A stretch of 64,000 nucleotides of DNA from Zavarzinella sp. GTDB taxonomy: Bacteria > Planctomycetota > Planctomycetia > Gemmatales > Gemmataceae. The notes under the pieces are model-generated. The model saw only the letters and a list, made by a program, of their open reading frames with translations, had not been told where the DNA came from and did not search any database. The stretch is from positions 62,001-126,000 of the forward strand of contig JAWKTI010000005.1 of NCBI GenBank assembly GCA_041399155.1. The letters are read 5' to 3'. Positions 7,727-15,893 of the stretch are shown here, in pieces. A program made the position numbers and the translations under genes. Position 1 is the first letter of the stretch. Each line of letters starts with the position of its first letter.

Positions 7727-8119
7727 ATCGCCTTCTATCCAGCCTTCACACTGATGGATTGCTGTTGTTACCATTCGGACCGCGTCCTCATTTGTTCTGC
7801 ATTCTCCGCATACATAAGCGCCAGGCCACGGTGCGATACAACTAGGCATTAGGTATTCGACCCGGTAATTCCTGCTGTCAAGGGCCGAAATAATCACGAA
7901 CCATGGTGACTCATATGTGTCTTCGGCGAGTAGCACTAAGCGAGCATGAGAAGTCAATCCAAAGATTTTCGTGGCACCTGGCTCTGCCCGTATACTTTCG
8001 ATGAGTTCAAGCATCGCTTTGCCGCCTTCACGAGACGTGTAATTGTCTCCCAAGGCAAGTTCGTTGTAGAACTCTTCAAGCGTTTTTGATTGCTGATCTT
8101 TGCATCGGGTGAGGTGCAT
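7721..8119 (-). CDS. Hypothetical cassette protein, 132 aa
   Basis: No recognised family. Alternating hydrophobic strands such as ATKIFGLTSHARLVLLAED and SPWFVIISALDSRNYRVEYL suggest a compact alpha/beta protein, and two cysteines lie in AYVCGECRT. The start is the ATG seven bases after the attC core GTTAGCC; the frame is open further upstream only through the attC. Its stop TAA falls in GGCTAAC of the next site. Confidence 0.6.
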   Translation of the reverse strand: MHLTRCKDQQSKTLEEFYNELALGDNYTSREGGKAMLELIESIRAEPGATKIFGLTSHARLVLLAEDTYESPWFVIISALDSRNYRVEYLMPSCIAPWPGAYVCGECRTNEDAVRMVTTAIHQCEGWIEGDG

Positions 8120-8125
8120 CGAGAT

Positions 8126-8234
8126 GGCTAACGTAAAAGGCTCAGTTGCCGGCCGCCCGCGGAAAGCAAGCTCCAAACCGACAACACCATTCTACTCGCG
8201 GGCGCAGCCGGTCAACTGCATCCGCTTGTTATCC
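8126..8234 (-). other. attC cassette recombination site, 109 bp
   Basis: On the minus strand it starts GGATAAC and ends GTTAGCC. Inner arms GCAGTTGACCGG and CCGGCAACTGAG pair. It matches the site at 10210-10318 over its full 109 bp apart from scattered changes. The stop codon of the zinc-ribbon gene is the TAA of GGATAAC. Confidence 0.85.
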
Positions 8235-8597
8235 GGCATTTAGTCGCCTCGAGGCTAAGAGAAAGGACAGGAACGCCAATCGGTGTTGGCATTTATCGCA
8301 TACAAAATCTGTCACAGGTCGCGGATCAGTGATTGGCTCAAGCAGTTGCAGGCCGTAATCCGCATCACCCGGCGTATCTTCCGGTAAGCCGAAGTAATCC
8401 GGGTAATAAGAGCCGAAATCGGCATCGCAGAAGTCGCAAAAAATCACTTCCTGCCCAAACACTCGGAAACGATGGTAGGCGTGCTCACCCGATGCTAGTT
8501 CGCGGAGTTCTGACGGGTCATGGCCGCAATCGTAGCAAGGAGCGACGAGCCGCTCTGACATTGTCGTCGAACAAATTGGGCAAGCACTAGTGTCCAT
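8229..8597 (-). CDS. Cassette protein with paired zinc-ribbon cysteines, 122 aa
   Basis: Four CxxC-type pairs are visible: CPIC and CYDC near the N-terminus, CDFC and CDKC further on. These give two likely zinc-binding knuckles. The middle is Tyr/Asp-rich (SYYPDYFGLPEDTPGDADYG). No family name can be given. The ATG complementary to 8595-8597 lies only three bases after the core GTTATCC of the upstream attC, with no room for a normal ribosome-binding site. A longer frame to 8756 reads through the attC and is rejected. Confidence 0.65.
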   Translation of the reverse strand: MDTSACPICSTTMSERLVAPCYDCGHDPSELRELASGEHAYHRFRVFGQEVIFCDFCDADFGSYYPDYFGLPEDTPGDADYGLQLLEPITDPRPVTDFVCDKCQHRLAFLSFLLASRRLNAG

Positions 8598-8600
8598 GCC

Positions 8601-8694
8601 GGATAACTCCCAAGCTGACCAGCAGCAGCCGCTGGTGAGACAGTGAACTCCAAGAAACCGTGATGCGGCCGTTGGGTGCAGCGCATGGTTAGGC
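8601..8694 (-). other. attC cassette recombination site, 94 bp
   Basis: On the minus strand it starts GCCTAAC and ends GTTATCC. Inner arms CCATGCGCTGCACCCAACGG and AGCTTGGGA-type segments show the expected imperfect palindrome. This is the typical layout of RYYYAAC, two paired blocks and GTTRRRY. Confidence 0.8.
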
Positions 8695-8695
8695 A

Positions 8696-8968
8696 TCATG
8701 ACATCTCTTTTCTGAGTGCTCGATACGCTGCCAACAGTCGCGCTCGATGTCCCCAATCTGAACCCTCATCCTCAACCTTGGGATGAATAAAAGTGCCGTC
8801 GTCTGCAATGATCGGAATCGTCTCCAAGCCAGCTTCGGCACATGCTCGCTTCTGTTCTTCTGTTTCGGCGTGAATACCAAGCATCTCCTTCGTGTATGCC
8901 CAGTCTCGGTCGAAGACCTCCTCGAACGCGTCGAGGAACTCACGGACTTTGTTAGGGTGTGCGTTCAT
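8696..8968 (-). CDS. Hypothetical cassette protein, 90 aa
   Basis: Acidic helical protein beginning MNAHPNKVREFLDAFEEVF; the C-terminal half has FIHPKVEDEGSDWGHRARLL. No recognised domain. The start ATG is ten bases after the core GTTAGGC of the upstream attC and the stop TGA is directly followed by GCCTAAC of the next one, so the gene is packed tightly between two attC sites. Confidence 0.65.
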   Translation of the reverse strand: MNAHPNKVREFLDAFEEVFDRDWAYTKEMLGIHAETEEQKRACAEAGLETIPIIADDGTFIHPKVEDEGSDWGHRARLLAAYRALRKEMS

Positions 8969-8978
8969 AGGGTGTGAT

Positions 8979-9068
<90 letters not shown>

Positions 9069-9071
9069 AAT

Positions 9072-9752
9072 TTAGTTGTCGCATCCCGCGATCACTGCAC
9101 GCGGGTCGCACTGACGATTGCAACCAAGAATATACACCTGATTGCCAAGAAACAGACAATACTCTGTGGCGGAGAAGGAGTCTGGTTGTTCCGGAGCGTT
9201 GGTGGTTTGTTTGAATCCGAATCCATCAGGAGTCTGGCAAATGAATGACATTTCCCCACCACAAGTGCACCGTTTGTCGATGCGATAGTTCATCCAACCG
9301 GGAACGCCGCCAATCTTGAAGTCGTATGACCCGACGTCGAATTCATCGAAATGCTGAATCTGTTCTTCTGCACGCTGGAATGAAAGCGAAAATGGCTCTA
9401 TGAATTCATCGAGATTTCCGCTGGATTTCAGTTCGTCAGGTGGATACAGCCGCAGAGAGAAATGCCCGTCATCTGCGTCCCAGTACGACTCCGGTAGCGG
9501 TGAGTCGTCGTAGATGGAAGCCAAGCCGGGCGGCTCATTGTGCGTGGGGCACATGAACACGAGCAGATGACTGCCGTTCTTGAAAGGGAGTCCAAATTCG
9601 GCGCGGATTCCGAGTTGGAAGAAGAGAACCATTCTTGCGTCGCAGATGCGGCATCGAGGAATGGGTTCTCCGGGCGGTATAAATGGTGAGCCTCCGACCG
9701 AATCCCGGCAGCTCGCATCAGCTTTCGTGTCGGTAACGGTGACGAGATGCAT
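9072..9752 (-). CDS. DUF1963/YwqG-like cassette protein, 226 aa
   Basis: VGGSPFIPPGEPIPRCRIC near residue 20, followed by MVLFFQLG and HLLVFMCPTHNEP, fits DUF1963 (the YwqG family), in which a G-G-x-P segment precedes a Q-containing strand. The C-terminal GYRIDKRCTCGGEMSFICQ-type region adds cysteines. The family's biochemical role is not established. Start chosen at the ATG complementary to 9750-9752; a TTG ten codons earlier (9782) is possible and lies closer to the core site. The stop is four bases before the attC at 8979-9068. Confidence 0.65.
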   Translation of the reverse strand: MHLVTVTDTKADASCRDSVGGSPFIPPGEPIPRCRICDARMVLFFQLGIRAEFGLPFKNGSHLLVFMCPTHNEPPGLASIYDDSPLPESYWDADDGHFSLRLYPPDELKSSGNLDEFIEPFSLSFQRAEEQIQHFDEFDVGSYDFKIGGVPGWMNYRIDKRCTCGGEMSFICQTPDGFGFKQTTNAPEQPDSFSATEYCLFLGNQVYILGCNRQCDPRAVIAGCDN

Positions 9753-9857
9753 AGCAAACAGATCTTCATGAGATAACGACAAAGCTCAGCGGAGCGGACC
9801 GCCGAGGGATACCTTGATGATACCTGAAAGCGACGCGGCGGGCCGGGTCCATAGGCG

Positions 9858-10199
9858 TCAGGAAACCTGCCGGACCGGAAGCCCGGCGGCTCGCTCCTGG
9901 AACGCACGATCCCAAGCCTCCCACTCTCGGAGCGGCAGCGTGCCGAAAACTTGCAGCCCAGGCGGCTCAACACCCGCGGTGAGATAGCCGTGCTCAGGAT
10001 CGTCCTGCTCAGCATACCACCAGTGGCAGTCGTGGGCATCGTGCTTCTTGGACTGCGGGAGCGACGCGAAGATGGCTCTCAGGCGGTCCATGTCGTCGCG
10101 GTCGAAGGCGTCCCAGTCGAAACAGTAGATGCGCTCGATGTCGAGCCAGCCGTCGGACATCGGTTGGAGATCAGCGCAGTCGTAGTATGGTACACCCAT
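9858..10199 (-). CDS. Hypothetical cassette protein, 113 aa
   Basis: Acidic and aromatic-rich (WLDIERIYCFDWDAFDRDDM, CHWWYAEQDDPEHGYL), without recognised domain or signal peptide. The ATG lies about ten bases after the GTTAGGC core of the attC at 10210. Downstream of its stop is only a weak attC-like stretch (about 9771-9860), whose first core reads GCCTATG instead of RYYYAAC. Confidence 0.6.
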   Translation of the reverse strand: MGVPYYDCADLQPMSDGWLDIERIYCFDWDAFDRDDMDRLRAIFASLPQSKKHDAHDCHWWYAEQDDPEHGYLTAGVEPPGLQVFGTLPLREWEAWDRAFQERAAGLPVRQVS

Positions 10200-10209
10200 C
10201 GCCTTCGAC

Positions 10210-10318
10210 GCCTAACGTAAAAGACTCAGTTGCCGGCCGCCCGTGGAGAGCAGGCTCCAAACCGACAACTACATCATATCGCGGGCGCAGCCGGGTCAGG
10301 TGCATCGACTTGTTCTTG
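10210..10318 (-). other. attC cassette recombination site, 109 bp, next to the IS110-type element
   Basis: Same length and nearly the same sequence as the site at 8126-8234. On the minus strand it starts with a degenerate CAAGAAC and ends GTTAGGC. The gene that should precede it is absent; the IS110-family element begins here instead. Confidence 0.8.
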
Positions 10319-10580
10319 GTCCGGTCTGAATATTTCAGACACCTTTGAGCCGGGAACTTCAATTCAGTGTTATCATACCCCATCGGGATGTGGCGTACAA
10401 GCCCGGCAAGTCGATGATGTTCAGAGCGTGTGCTCGGCTCGATGGTTCGTGTGGGTTCAGGAGCGATTTCGGCCCTTTCGTTTGGTGACAACCTTTTCCG
10501 TTACTGATTTGGTTGATCCCGTTGGGACGGCTGGTGCCACTGCCGACTCCTGACGCCCATCCCATTTTCATGAGGTCAGC
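10319..10580 (+). other. Non-coding 5' region of the IS110-family element (possible bridge RNA)
   Basis: 262 bp between the attC site and the transposase ATG with no gene. It begins with the palindrome GTCTGAA-TAT-TTCAGAC and contains several GC-rich segments able to pair. In IS110-group elements the non-coding 5' end encodes a bridge RNA that selects target and donor DNA. Assignment here is by position only. Confidence 0.4.
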
Positions 10581-11135
10581 ATGAACCGAACGCAGGAAAA
10601 AGTGAAAAATCAGTCCGAAGCCGCTGCAAAACTGGCGGCGTTGCCGATTGCCAATCGCCACGCCGCCGGCATTGATGTGGGAGACCGTACTCATTGGGTA
10701 TGTGTCGAAGCCACGCCAGATCGTTCCATTCTCATCCGCGAGTTTCCTGCACATACCCCGGGCCTACATCAAATGGTCGAATGGTTGCAGTTCTGTGGAG
10801 TCACCACGATTGCCATCGAAGCCACAGGTGTTTATGGCCACGTATTATTCCTCACGTTGCTCGAAGCTGGTTTTCATGTGGTGATGACTTCCGCCAAGTT
10901 TGCCCGGCAGATTCAGGGCCGACCCAAAACAGACAAGCTTGATTGCCAGTGGTTACAGCGTCTGCATCGGCATGGTCTGTTGCCTGCCGTGTTTCAGCCA
11001 GACGATCTCACCCAGACCCTGCGGATATCTTTATCGACTGCATGCAGCATCGTAAGGCTGCCCAAGATCTTTTGCTCAAAGTTGTTTGACGCGAGCATCG
11101 CTTCCACAAGTAGAACACCAGCGAATATGACGTAG
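10581..11135 (+). pseudogene. IS110-family transposase, 3' part lost
   Basis: The N-terminal DEDD catalytic domain is clear: AGIDVGDRTHWVCVEA (Asp), TTIAIEATGVYGHV (Glu) and GRPKTDKLDCQWLQRLHRHG (paired Asp). The similarity stops at about 11025 (after TQTLR), and the rest of the frame is antisense to the interrupted gene on the other strand. The serine-containing C-terminal Tnp domain is gone, so the protein cannot work alone. A shine-dalgarno-like GAGGT lies 7 bases before the ATG. Confidence 0.85.
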
Positions 11136-11455
11136 GAGCCGATGCCTGAAATTCCAAGGGTGAAATCGACGGCATTGTTTGCGATGCGCGTTGCGCATGT
11201 CAGTTCACTGTCGGTGGCAATCTCATCGAGTGCAGCAATCAGGACTCGATGACGCTCGGTAGGCGGCATTGATTTGGTTTTGTCGTACGCGGTGTGCTGA
11301 CGATTGCGAACCTTAGTACACAGTCGCCGTATGTGTGACTCAAGCAATGAGAACGACTGTCGTTTACCGGCGTGGTGGATGGCTCGCTTCCACTGTCGAT
11401 AACTTTGTTTGTCGCTGTGGAGGGTGTCCCAGTCCGGGAGTTGTTGAGCGACCAT
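11025..11455 (-). pseudogene. Cassette gene with membrane segment, 3' end cut by the IS110-type element
   Basis: From the ATG complementary to 11453-11455: MVAQQLPDWDTLHSDKQSYR, a basic middle part, then a likely membrane segment GISGIGSYVIFAGVLLVEAM. At about 11025 the frame passes into the antisense of the transposase and stops at 10994. The original C-terminus and its attC are missing. The function is unknown. Repeat copy G sits immediately upstream of the start. Confidence 0.6.
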
Positions 11456-11467
11456 CGTGCAGCTCTG

Positions 11468-11539
11468 TTCTCCAATCGCTGGTTAGGCCGCTTGCGGCCG
11501 TCAGGTTTAGTATATGCTCAATCGCGGACCCCGTTAAGC
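11468..11539 (-). repeat. 125-bp inverted-repeat element, copy G (half)
   Basis: Only the second half is kept: CCAATCGCTGGTTAGGCCGC through GCTCAATCGCGGACCCCGTT to GTTAAGC. It marks the right-hand end of the first cassette array. Confidence 0.75.
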
Positions 11540-11738
11540 CGTACAATCGGTTCAACCGGAGCCGCTGGCCGCGCGATATCCCCCAGATCAATAATTTGAT
11601 GATCGGACACATTCCAGCCTCCCGCGGACCATTCCGCAGGAACGGTCAAGGAGCACCGACATGAAGCATGTGCTTCAATTAGTTATTCTGACGTTTACCC
11701 CACGTATTTCGTGAAAAAGGGGAAAAATAAGGAATTTT

Positions 11739-13260
11739 GTAACCGTTCACTTATGTTGTTGCAAGTTTCGGTGCAGGTTTGCCTTTCCGGTGTGCGTTGA
11801 TCGCTTCTTCCAGATAATCTAATACGTTTCTCCCCTGTAGTTTCAATGTTTCACATACCGTCAGGATTCGCTCTGCGAACCGACAGCCACGAGCACTTTG
11901 AGAACCAAAGCTGCGTCGCCGCCACAACACAGCGCGACGTTGTACACGCTCCGCATCATTATTCGTTGGCGGAACATGCTCATGGTCGACAAACAGCCAT
12001 AAACGCCTTTCTACTTTGGCCACCCTCTCGCAAAACCCTGCAACTGTTTGGTCCTTACTACCTTGCCCCTGTTTCAGCAGCGTGCGTACGCGTTCCTTCA
12101 ACGGTTTCATCCGCTGTTGCAATGTTTGGCGACTTATCTGATGATCTCTCGTAAAAATATGCCATAGCTCAAATATTTCCTTGTGTAATTCAAGCCAGTG
12201 ATCCACGAGTTTTGTCGCTCGCTTACTTCGTTTGGACAATGCCTCCCAGTTGCGTTTCAAATGTGCCCAACATAATTGATGGCTATCTTCAGGAAGGTTC
12301 TTCACATATACCTTCCAGCGATCCGTACTGACAAATCCAGGGAGTGCTTCACCCATAAACGCTTTCAATGCATCAATATTGCGACGTGCATGAATGAGAA
12401 ATACTACGATATGAATCTTTGCCGCAATCGCTGTCCATAACCAGCGTTTGTGGCCCGCCTCTTTCCAGCCCGTTTCATCAAACCCCTTTACATCAGCGTT
12501 TTTAACTTTCTCACGAGCTTCCTCATAAGGTGCGTCCAATGCCGGAATTGCCTCGGCTTCCAGATTGCTGATGGTTCCCAAGGATATGTCTATGCCAAAA
12601 ATCGTTTTGCAAGTTCGTTCGATTGAGCGTTTACTCAATCCATCCTGACCCACCATACATAGCAGAGCAGCTGTCAATCGAGGACCGGTGCAATGGTTGC
12701 GGTACTCGGCAGGAATGGTCATCGCCGTTGTGTGTCCACAATCAGCACATTTCCGGGAATGACCTTCATATTGTGTTACGATTAAAGGCTGCTGTGGCAG
12801 TTCAACTTGCTGATGAATCCTGGGTTCAGGTAGATTCGGACAGCCAACAAGTGATTTGTGGCAGCGAGAACAGGTTTCTGGCACGAACTTGATAAAGGAG
12901 TCCACACTTTCAGGAGGCAAGGGTTTTCGCAGATTTGCCTTGTGACCATGTTGTGCCCCGCGTTTGCGACCAGTCGGCTTTTGGGAAGCTAATTTTTCTT
13001 TTTCTGCAGGTTCTTGCTTGTTAGGCGGTTTCAGCTTGTCTTCCAGATCACGAATGCGAGCTTCCAGCGCCAGTATTGTCTTTTGTTGTTGCTGAATAAT
13101 TTGTTGCTGATCCATCAGCTGTTGTTGCAGCAAATGAACCTGCTTGAGCAATTGCTGGCACCCAGGACATTCGGAATTGAACGACTCGATTTCCATCACC
13201 GGATTATAGAAAATGGCTGAAATTTGCGAAAGGCCAATTCCCGAACCGGTGAACGGTTAC
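11739..13260 (-). mobile_element. Complete IS66-family element with 8-bp target duplication
   Basis: 1522 bp bounded by perfect 12-bp inverted repeats GTAACCGTTCAC (11739-11750) and GTGAACGGTTAC (13249-13260). Both ends are flanked by GGAATTTT (11731-11738 and 13261-13268), the 8-bp duplication expected for IS66. It has a single transposase gene and no tnpA/tnpB, as in the ISBst12 subgroup. Intact ends and an intact gene point to a recent insertion. Confidence 0.95.
11751..13199 (-). CDS. IS66-family transposase (TnpC type), 482 aa
   Basis: Layout typical of the family: an N-terminal glutamine-rich leucine-zipper coiled coil (residues 15-55), a zinc-binding region with CSRC and CADC pairs, and a DDE domain with KGFDETGWKEAGHKRWLWTA, GFVSTDRWKVY and HVPPTNNDAERVQRR, followed by the C-terminal extension. 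Full length, no interruption. Start is the first of two ATGs (complement of 13197-13199). Catalyses cut-and-paste movement of the element. Confidence 0.95.
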   Translation of the reverse strand: MMEIESFNSECPGCQQLLKQVHLLQQQLMDQQQIIQQQQKTILALEARIRDLEDKLKPPNKQEPAEKEKLASQKPTGRKRGAQHGHKANLRKPLPPESVDSFIKFVPETCSRCHKSLVGCPNLPEPRIHQQVELPQQPLIVTQYEGHSRKCADCGHTTAMTIPAEYRNHCTGPRLTAALLCMVGQDGLSKRSIERTCKTIFGIDISLGTISNLEAEAIPALDAPYEEAREKVKNADVKGFDETGWKEAGHKRWLWTAIAAKIHIVVFLIHARRNIDALKAFMGEALPGFVSTDRWKVYVKNLPEDSHQLCWAHLKRNWEALSKRSKRATKLVDHWLELHKEIFELWHIFTRDHQISRQTLQQRMKPLKERVRTLLKQGQGSKDQTVAGFCERVAKVERRLWLFVDHEHVPPTNNDAERVQRRAVLWRRRSFGSQSARGCRFAERILTVCETLKLQGRNVLDYLEEAINAHRKGKPAPKLATT

Positions 13261-13439
13261 GGAATTTTTTTGTTCGGCAAAAAATGATTATTGTGAGATG
13301 GCTGAAGTTGTTATTTTGCAGAATGCGAGAACACGGCAAACTAAAACAGGGTATCATCAAAAACGTTTTTGAGGAAACCAATTCTAACGATATCGGTCTT
13401 TAGCCTGACGATAAGATATGAAGGAATCAGAAAAGGGAA

Positions 13440-14420
13440 TCAGGACCCCATCTCCATTACCGCAGTATCAAGAAGATACTCTGCCTGTTGCAGTAACTCT
13501 GTAGTCTTGTTCATGTCAAGCATCCCATTCTCGTCTCGTTGTCGATAATCACCCTTTAAATAAGCTACAGTCATCCAGGTGCCATTTTTACGACGGCTAG
13601 GACGTAGCAGCGGGAAGCCGATCTTAGCCGACTCGACTTTCAAGATACGATGCCATTCTTCCCATGCCGATGCCTGGAGAGACTTGTCCTCAACCATGAT
13701 CTTGAAACACAACTTACCATTCTCAAGCTGGAGGTATTTGTTCGTCTTCCAGTGCCACCAAAAACCCATGAAACCACCACTTCGGTTGGCAACGTAGTCC
13801 CATTTTCCGTCACCAAGACTCTCACGTAGTTCTGTGAAGAACCCCTTCCAACAATCCCAATGCCACTCAGCAACTGGTAATCGCCTGTAATCGGTAACTC
13901 GCTGTTCGATTTCAGACAAGTAGTCAGAGAAGTCCGAAAAGATTGTGTTTTGAACACCGAATGTACCACCCTGTTTCAGAAGAGTGATGAAGTCTTTACG
14001 AAGAAAGCAAACGTAGCCTGCCTGACGCACGTCGTCGTAAGAAGATTGGTCGCCTGTCTTGAAGTAAACGGCGGCAATGGCATGCTGGGGAAAATCAGCC
14101 TTGGTCGTTTCAAGGTATCGTTGAAGCTGATTCGAATGGTGGATTGTGTCGGTCTTGTCTTCGATCAGGATCACAATCTGCCCGTTTACAATTGCAAGGA
14201 TGTCGATGTTCTTGTATTGCTTATGAACGTTCACAGATGTGATCGTTGAGGGTATTGGCACATTGCACATGTCAAGCAGTTTGTGAAGGAATGCCAAACC
14301 AAGGTGATGTAGAGAGGTATCGGTTTCCTCGAACTTTGGGTCGGCCCAGGAGAGCAGCCAGCAAATGAAGGCATCTTGCGAAAGTTCACTTGTGGCGAAA
14401 TGGAATAGATTTGGCTTCAT
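13440..14420 (-). CDS. PD-(D/E)XK nuclease superfamily protein, 326 aa
   Basis: NIDILAIVNGQIVILIEDKT near residue 72 has the D...E-x-K active-site pattern of PD-(D/E)XK nucleases. The whole protein resembles the PDDEXK_4 type (start SQDAFICWLLSWAD, then the nuclease core, then AVYFKTGDQSSY). A long C-terminal domain with many tryptophans (WHWDCWKGFF, GFWWHWKT) follows. Such proteins occur in defence and toxin contexts, but the role is unproven. The upstream 125-residue gene ends three bases before this ATG, so the two are co-transcribed. Confidence 0.75.
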   Translation of the reverse strand: MKPNLFHFATSELSQDAFICWLLSWADPKFEETDTSLHHLGLAFLHKLLDMCNVPIPSTITSVNVHKQYKNIDILAIVNGQIVILIEDKTDTIHHSNQLQRYLETTKADFPQHAIAAVYFKTGDQSSYDDVRQAGYVCFLRKDFITLLKQGGTFGVQNTIFSDFSDYLSEIEQRVTDYRRLPVAEWHWDCWKGFFTELRESLGDGKWDYVANRSGGFMGFWWHWKTNKYLQLENGKLCFKIMVEDKSLQASAWEEWHRILKVESAKIGFPLLRPSRRKNGTWMTVAYLKGDYRQRDENGMLDMNKTTELLQQAEYLLDTAVMEMGS

Positions 14421-14423
14421 GAT

Positions 14424-14801
14424 TCACCGTTTTTCCTTTCTCTTATTCGAGGATAGTACTAGCTTCTTTTGGGCCACAAACTCGCTGTCATCCCCAAAGT
14501 GGAAGAAAATCATGCCGTGAAGTTCGTCGCCCGTCATGAATGCCCAACCCCGGCCTTGTGCAGGATCCATCTCACTGTTGCCATCCCAGGTCCACTCAAC
14601 TGCTTGTACACCGCCCCTCGTGGTCAGGCGGCAGTCCATCTGACCGTTGACGTAGCCGAAATGGAACTCACCCTGGCCATTGTCTTCGAACCTGAAGTAT
14701 CCTTCTTCCTCTTCGTCAATGAAGTCCTGATCCCAGTTACTCATCGAAACGATCCGCCATTGGCCTGTGAATGGATTTGCAGATTCTGAATTCTTGCTCA
14801 T
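14424..14801 (-). CDS. Hypothetical protein, partner of the PD-(D/E)XK gene, 125 aa
   Basis: MSKNSESANPFTGQWRIVSM, then an acidic strand-rich body (EEGYFRFEDNGQGEFHFGYV) with the look of a small beta-barrel or lipocalin-like fold; no signal peptide. Start taken at the ATG complementary to 14799-14801; an in-frame start four codons earlier (14813) exists. It precedes the nuclease-like gene with a 3-bp gap, which suggests a functional pair. Cannot be assigned. Confidence 0.6.
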   Translation of the reverse strand: MSKNSESANPFTGQWRIVSMSNWDQDFIDEEEEGYFRFEDNGQGEFHFGYVNGQMDCRLTTRGGVQAVEWTWDGNSEMDPAQGRGWAFMTGDELHGMIFFHFGDDSEFVAQKKLVLSSNKRKEKR

Positions 14802-14873
14802 TGCTACCCTCATTTACCTTACCTTACCTGAACAATCGACGATCATCTTAGAATAGTTGCAGGGAAAACAAAC

Positions 14874-15124
14874 GCTTCAATTCGGCCGCCCACCAAAATG
14901 GGCGGAAACACCTTGCCCAGCCAAATCACGGCCTAGCGAGTATGCGGCTTCAATTCGGCCGCCCACCAAAATGGGCGGAAACCATTCTGATGTGGTTGGA
15001 AATGCTGGCGGAAGAAAGGCTTCAATTCGGCCGCCCACCAAAATGGGCGGAAACTCGCATAATCTCTTTCTTACCAGCCCCCTCGCCTTCTGCTTCAATT
15101 CGGCCGCCCACCAAAATGGGCGGT
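14874..15124 (+). CRISPR. CRISPR array, four 36-nt repeats, three spacers
   Basis: Repeats at 14874-14909, 14947-14982, 15019-15054 and 15092-about 15124. The first three are identical; the fourth lacks its last bases. Spacers are 37, 36 and 37 nt. The repeat has an inner 7-bp stem (CCGCCCA...TGGGCGG) and ends GGAAAC, the GAAAC-type 3' handle of type I/III systems, so crRNAs read on the plus strand. No cas genes are adjacent; a cmr6 relic lies at 30.5-31.6 kb and the same repeat recurs at 28.05 kb. Confidence 0.95.
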
Positions 15125-15649
15125 ACCCACTCCCCGACCTGCAGTCGGATCGTTCCGGCACGCATCCATCATTAATACCCGCGATCCTGCACTGCTGCCT
15201 TTCATACTGGCCAGGGCATCACTCAACGGAAACATCGTCTGGTAGTCCCACGGATCTTTCCCAGCTGCCACAATTTTCTGATCCGTATCCCACGCACAGT
15301 AGTATACCACGTCCGAATTCTGCTGCTGCATTCCATGACCCGCCAGACCAATCAGATACACCCCACTGGCTTCCGTTTCCTTCCGTGCCAGCTCCAGCGT
15401 TGCCTGTATTTTCGCCAGCGTCGCTTCTCTACCCAGCAACAGATATACCTTATAGCCAGACTTCTTCAGCACCGCTGCCAGTTCCGTCACATCCCGCTCT
15501 GCATACTGCAACGGCTTTGGCCGATTCAGCTCGATGTGCTTGTATTCGTTGATCCCCACCAGTACCGCCACTTTCACTGGCTCCGCACCGTGCAGTGGGT
15601 GTGCCACTAGGATCGCCAGCATTGTCCACAGCAGTATTCGCATTCTCAT
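15095..15649 (-). pseudogene. Secreted caspase-family (peptidase C14) protein, C-terminus replaced by a CRISPR repeat
   Basis: Signal peptide MRMRILLWTMLAILVAHPLH, then VKVAVLVGINEYKH and YLIGLAGHGMQQQNSDVVY with the catalytic His, and VLMMDACRND with the catalytic Cys. This is the p20-like core of a metacaspase-type protease. At about 15124 the frame enters the fourth CRISPR repeat and adds the artificial tail AHFGGRPN before stopping. Planctomycete caspase proteins normally continue well past the Cys motif, so this gene was cut by the rearrangement that also trimmed the array. Because it is exported, a CRISPR effector role is unlikely. Confidence 0.8.
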
Positions 15650-15893
15650 GCTCCAGAATTGTCCCTTCCCACCTACAACAAGTCTGCAACCGAATTCTAC
15701 CAGAAAATTCTGCCAATTTTGGAAGAAATTCCGCCCAAGATGGGACCAGACAACTCGTGTCCATTTTTACCAACTTTCAATTTTCTCAAAATTTTGAATT
15801 TTCTTTTGTCAGAATTGCTGCCGCCACTTGTTGTGTGGGTAGTTGGTTCAACAAACGTAACCCGGGAACAGAGATTCCCAAAGGAAAACAAAA

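Noticed and set aside
14857..15552. 231-codon plus-strand frame over the CRISPR array
   Set aside because: Its sequence is mostly translated repeats (QFGRPPKWAET) followed by antisense of the caspase gene.
15095..15649. Caspase next to CRISPR as a type III-E (Craspase-like) effector
   Set aside because: The protein has a signal peptide, is truncated by the repeat, and lacks TPR; the closeness is best explained by a deletion joint.
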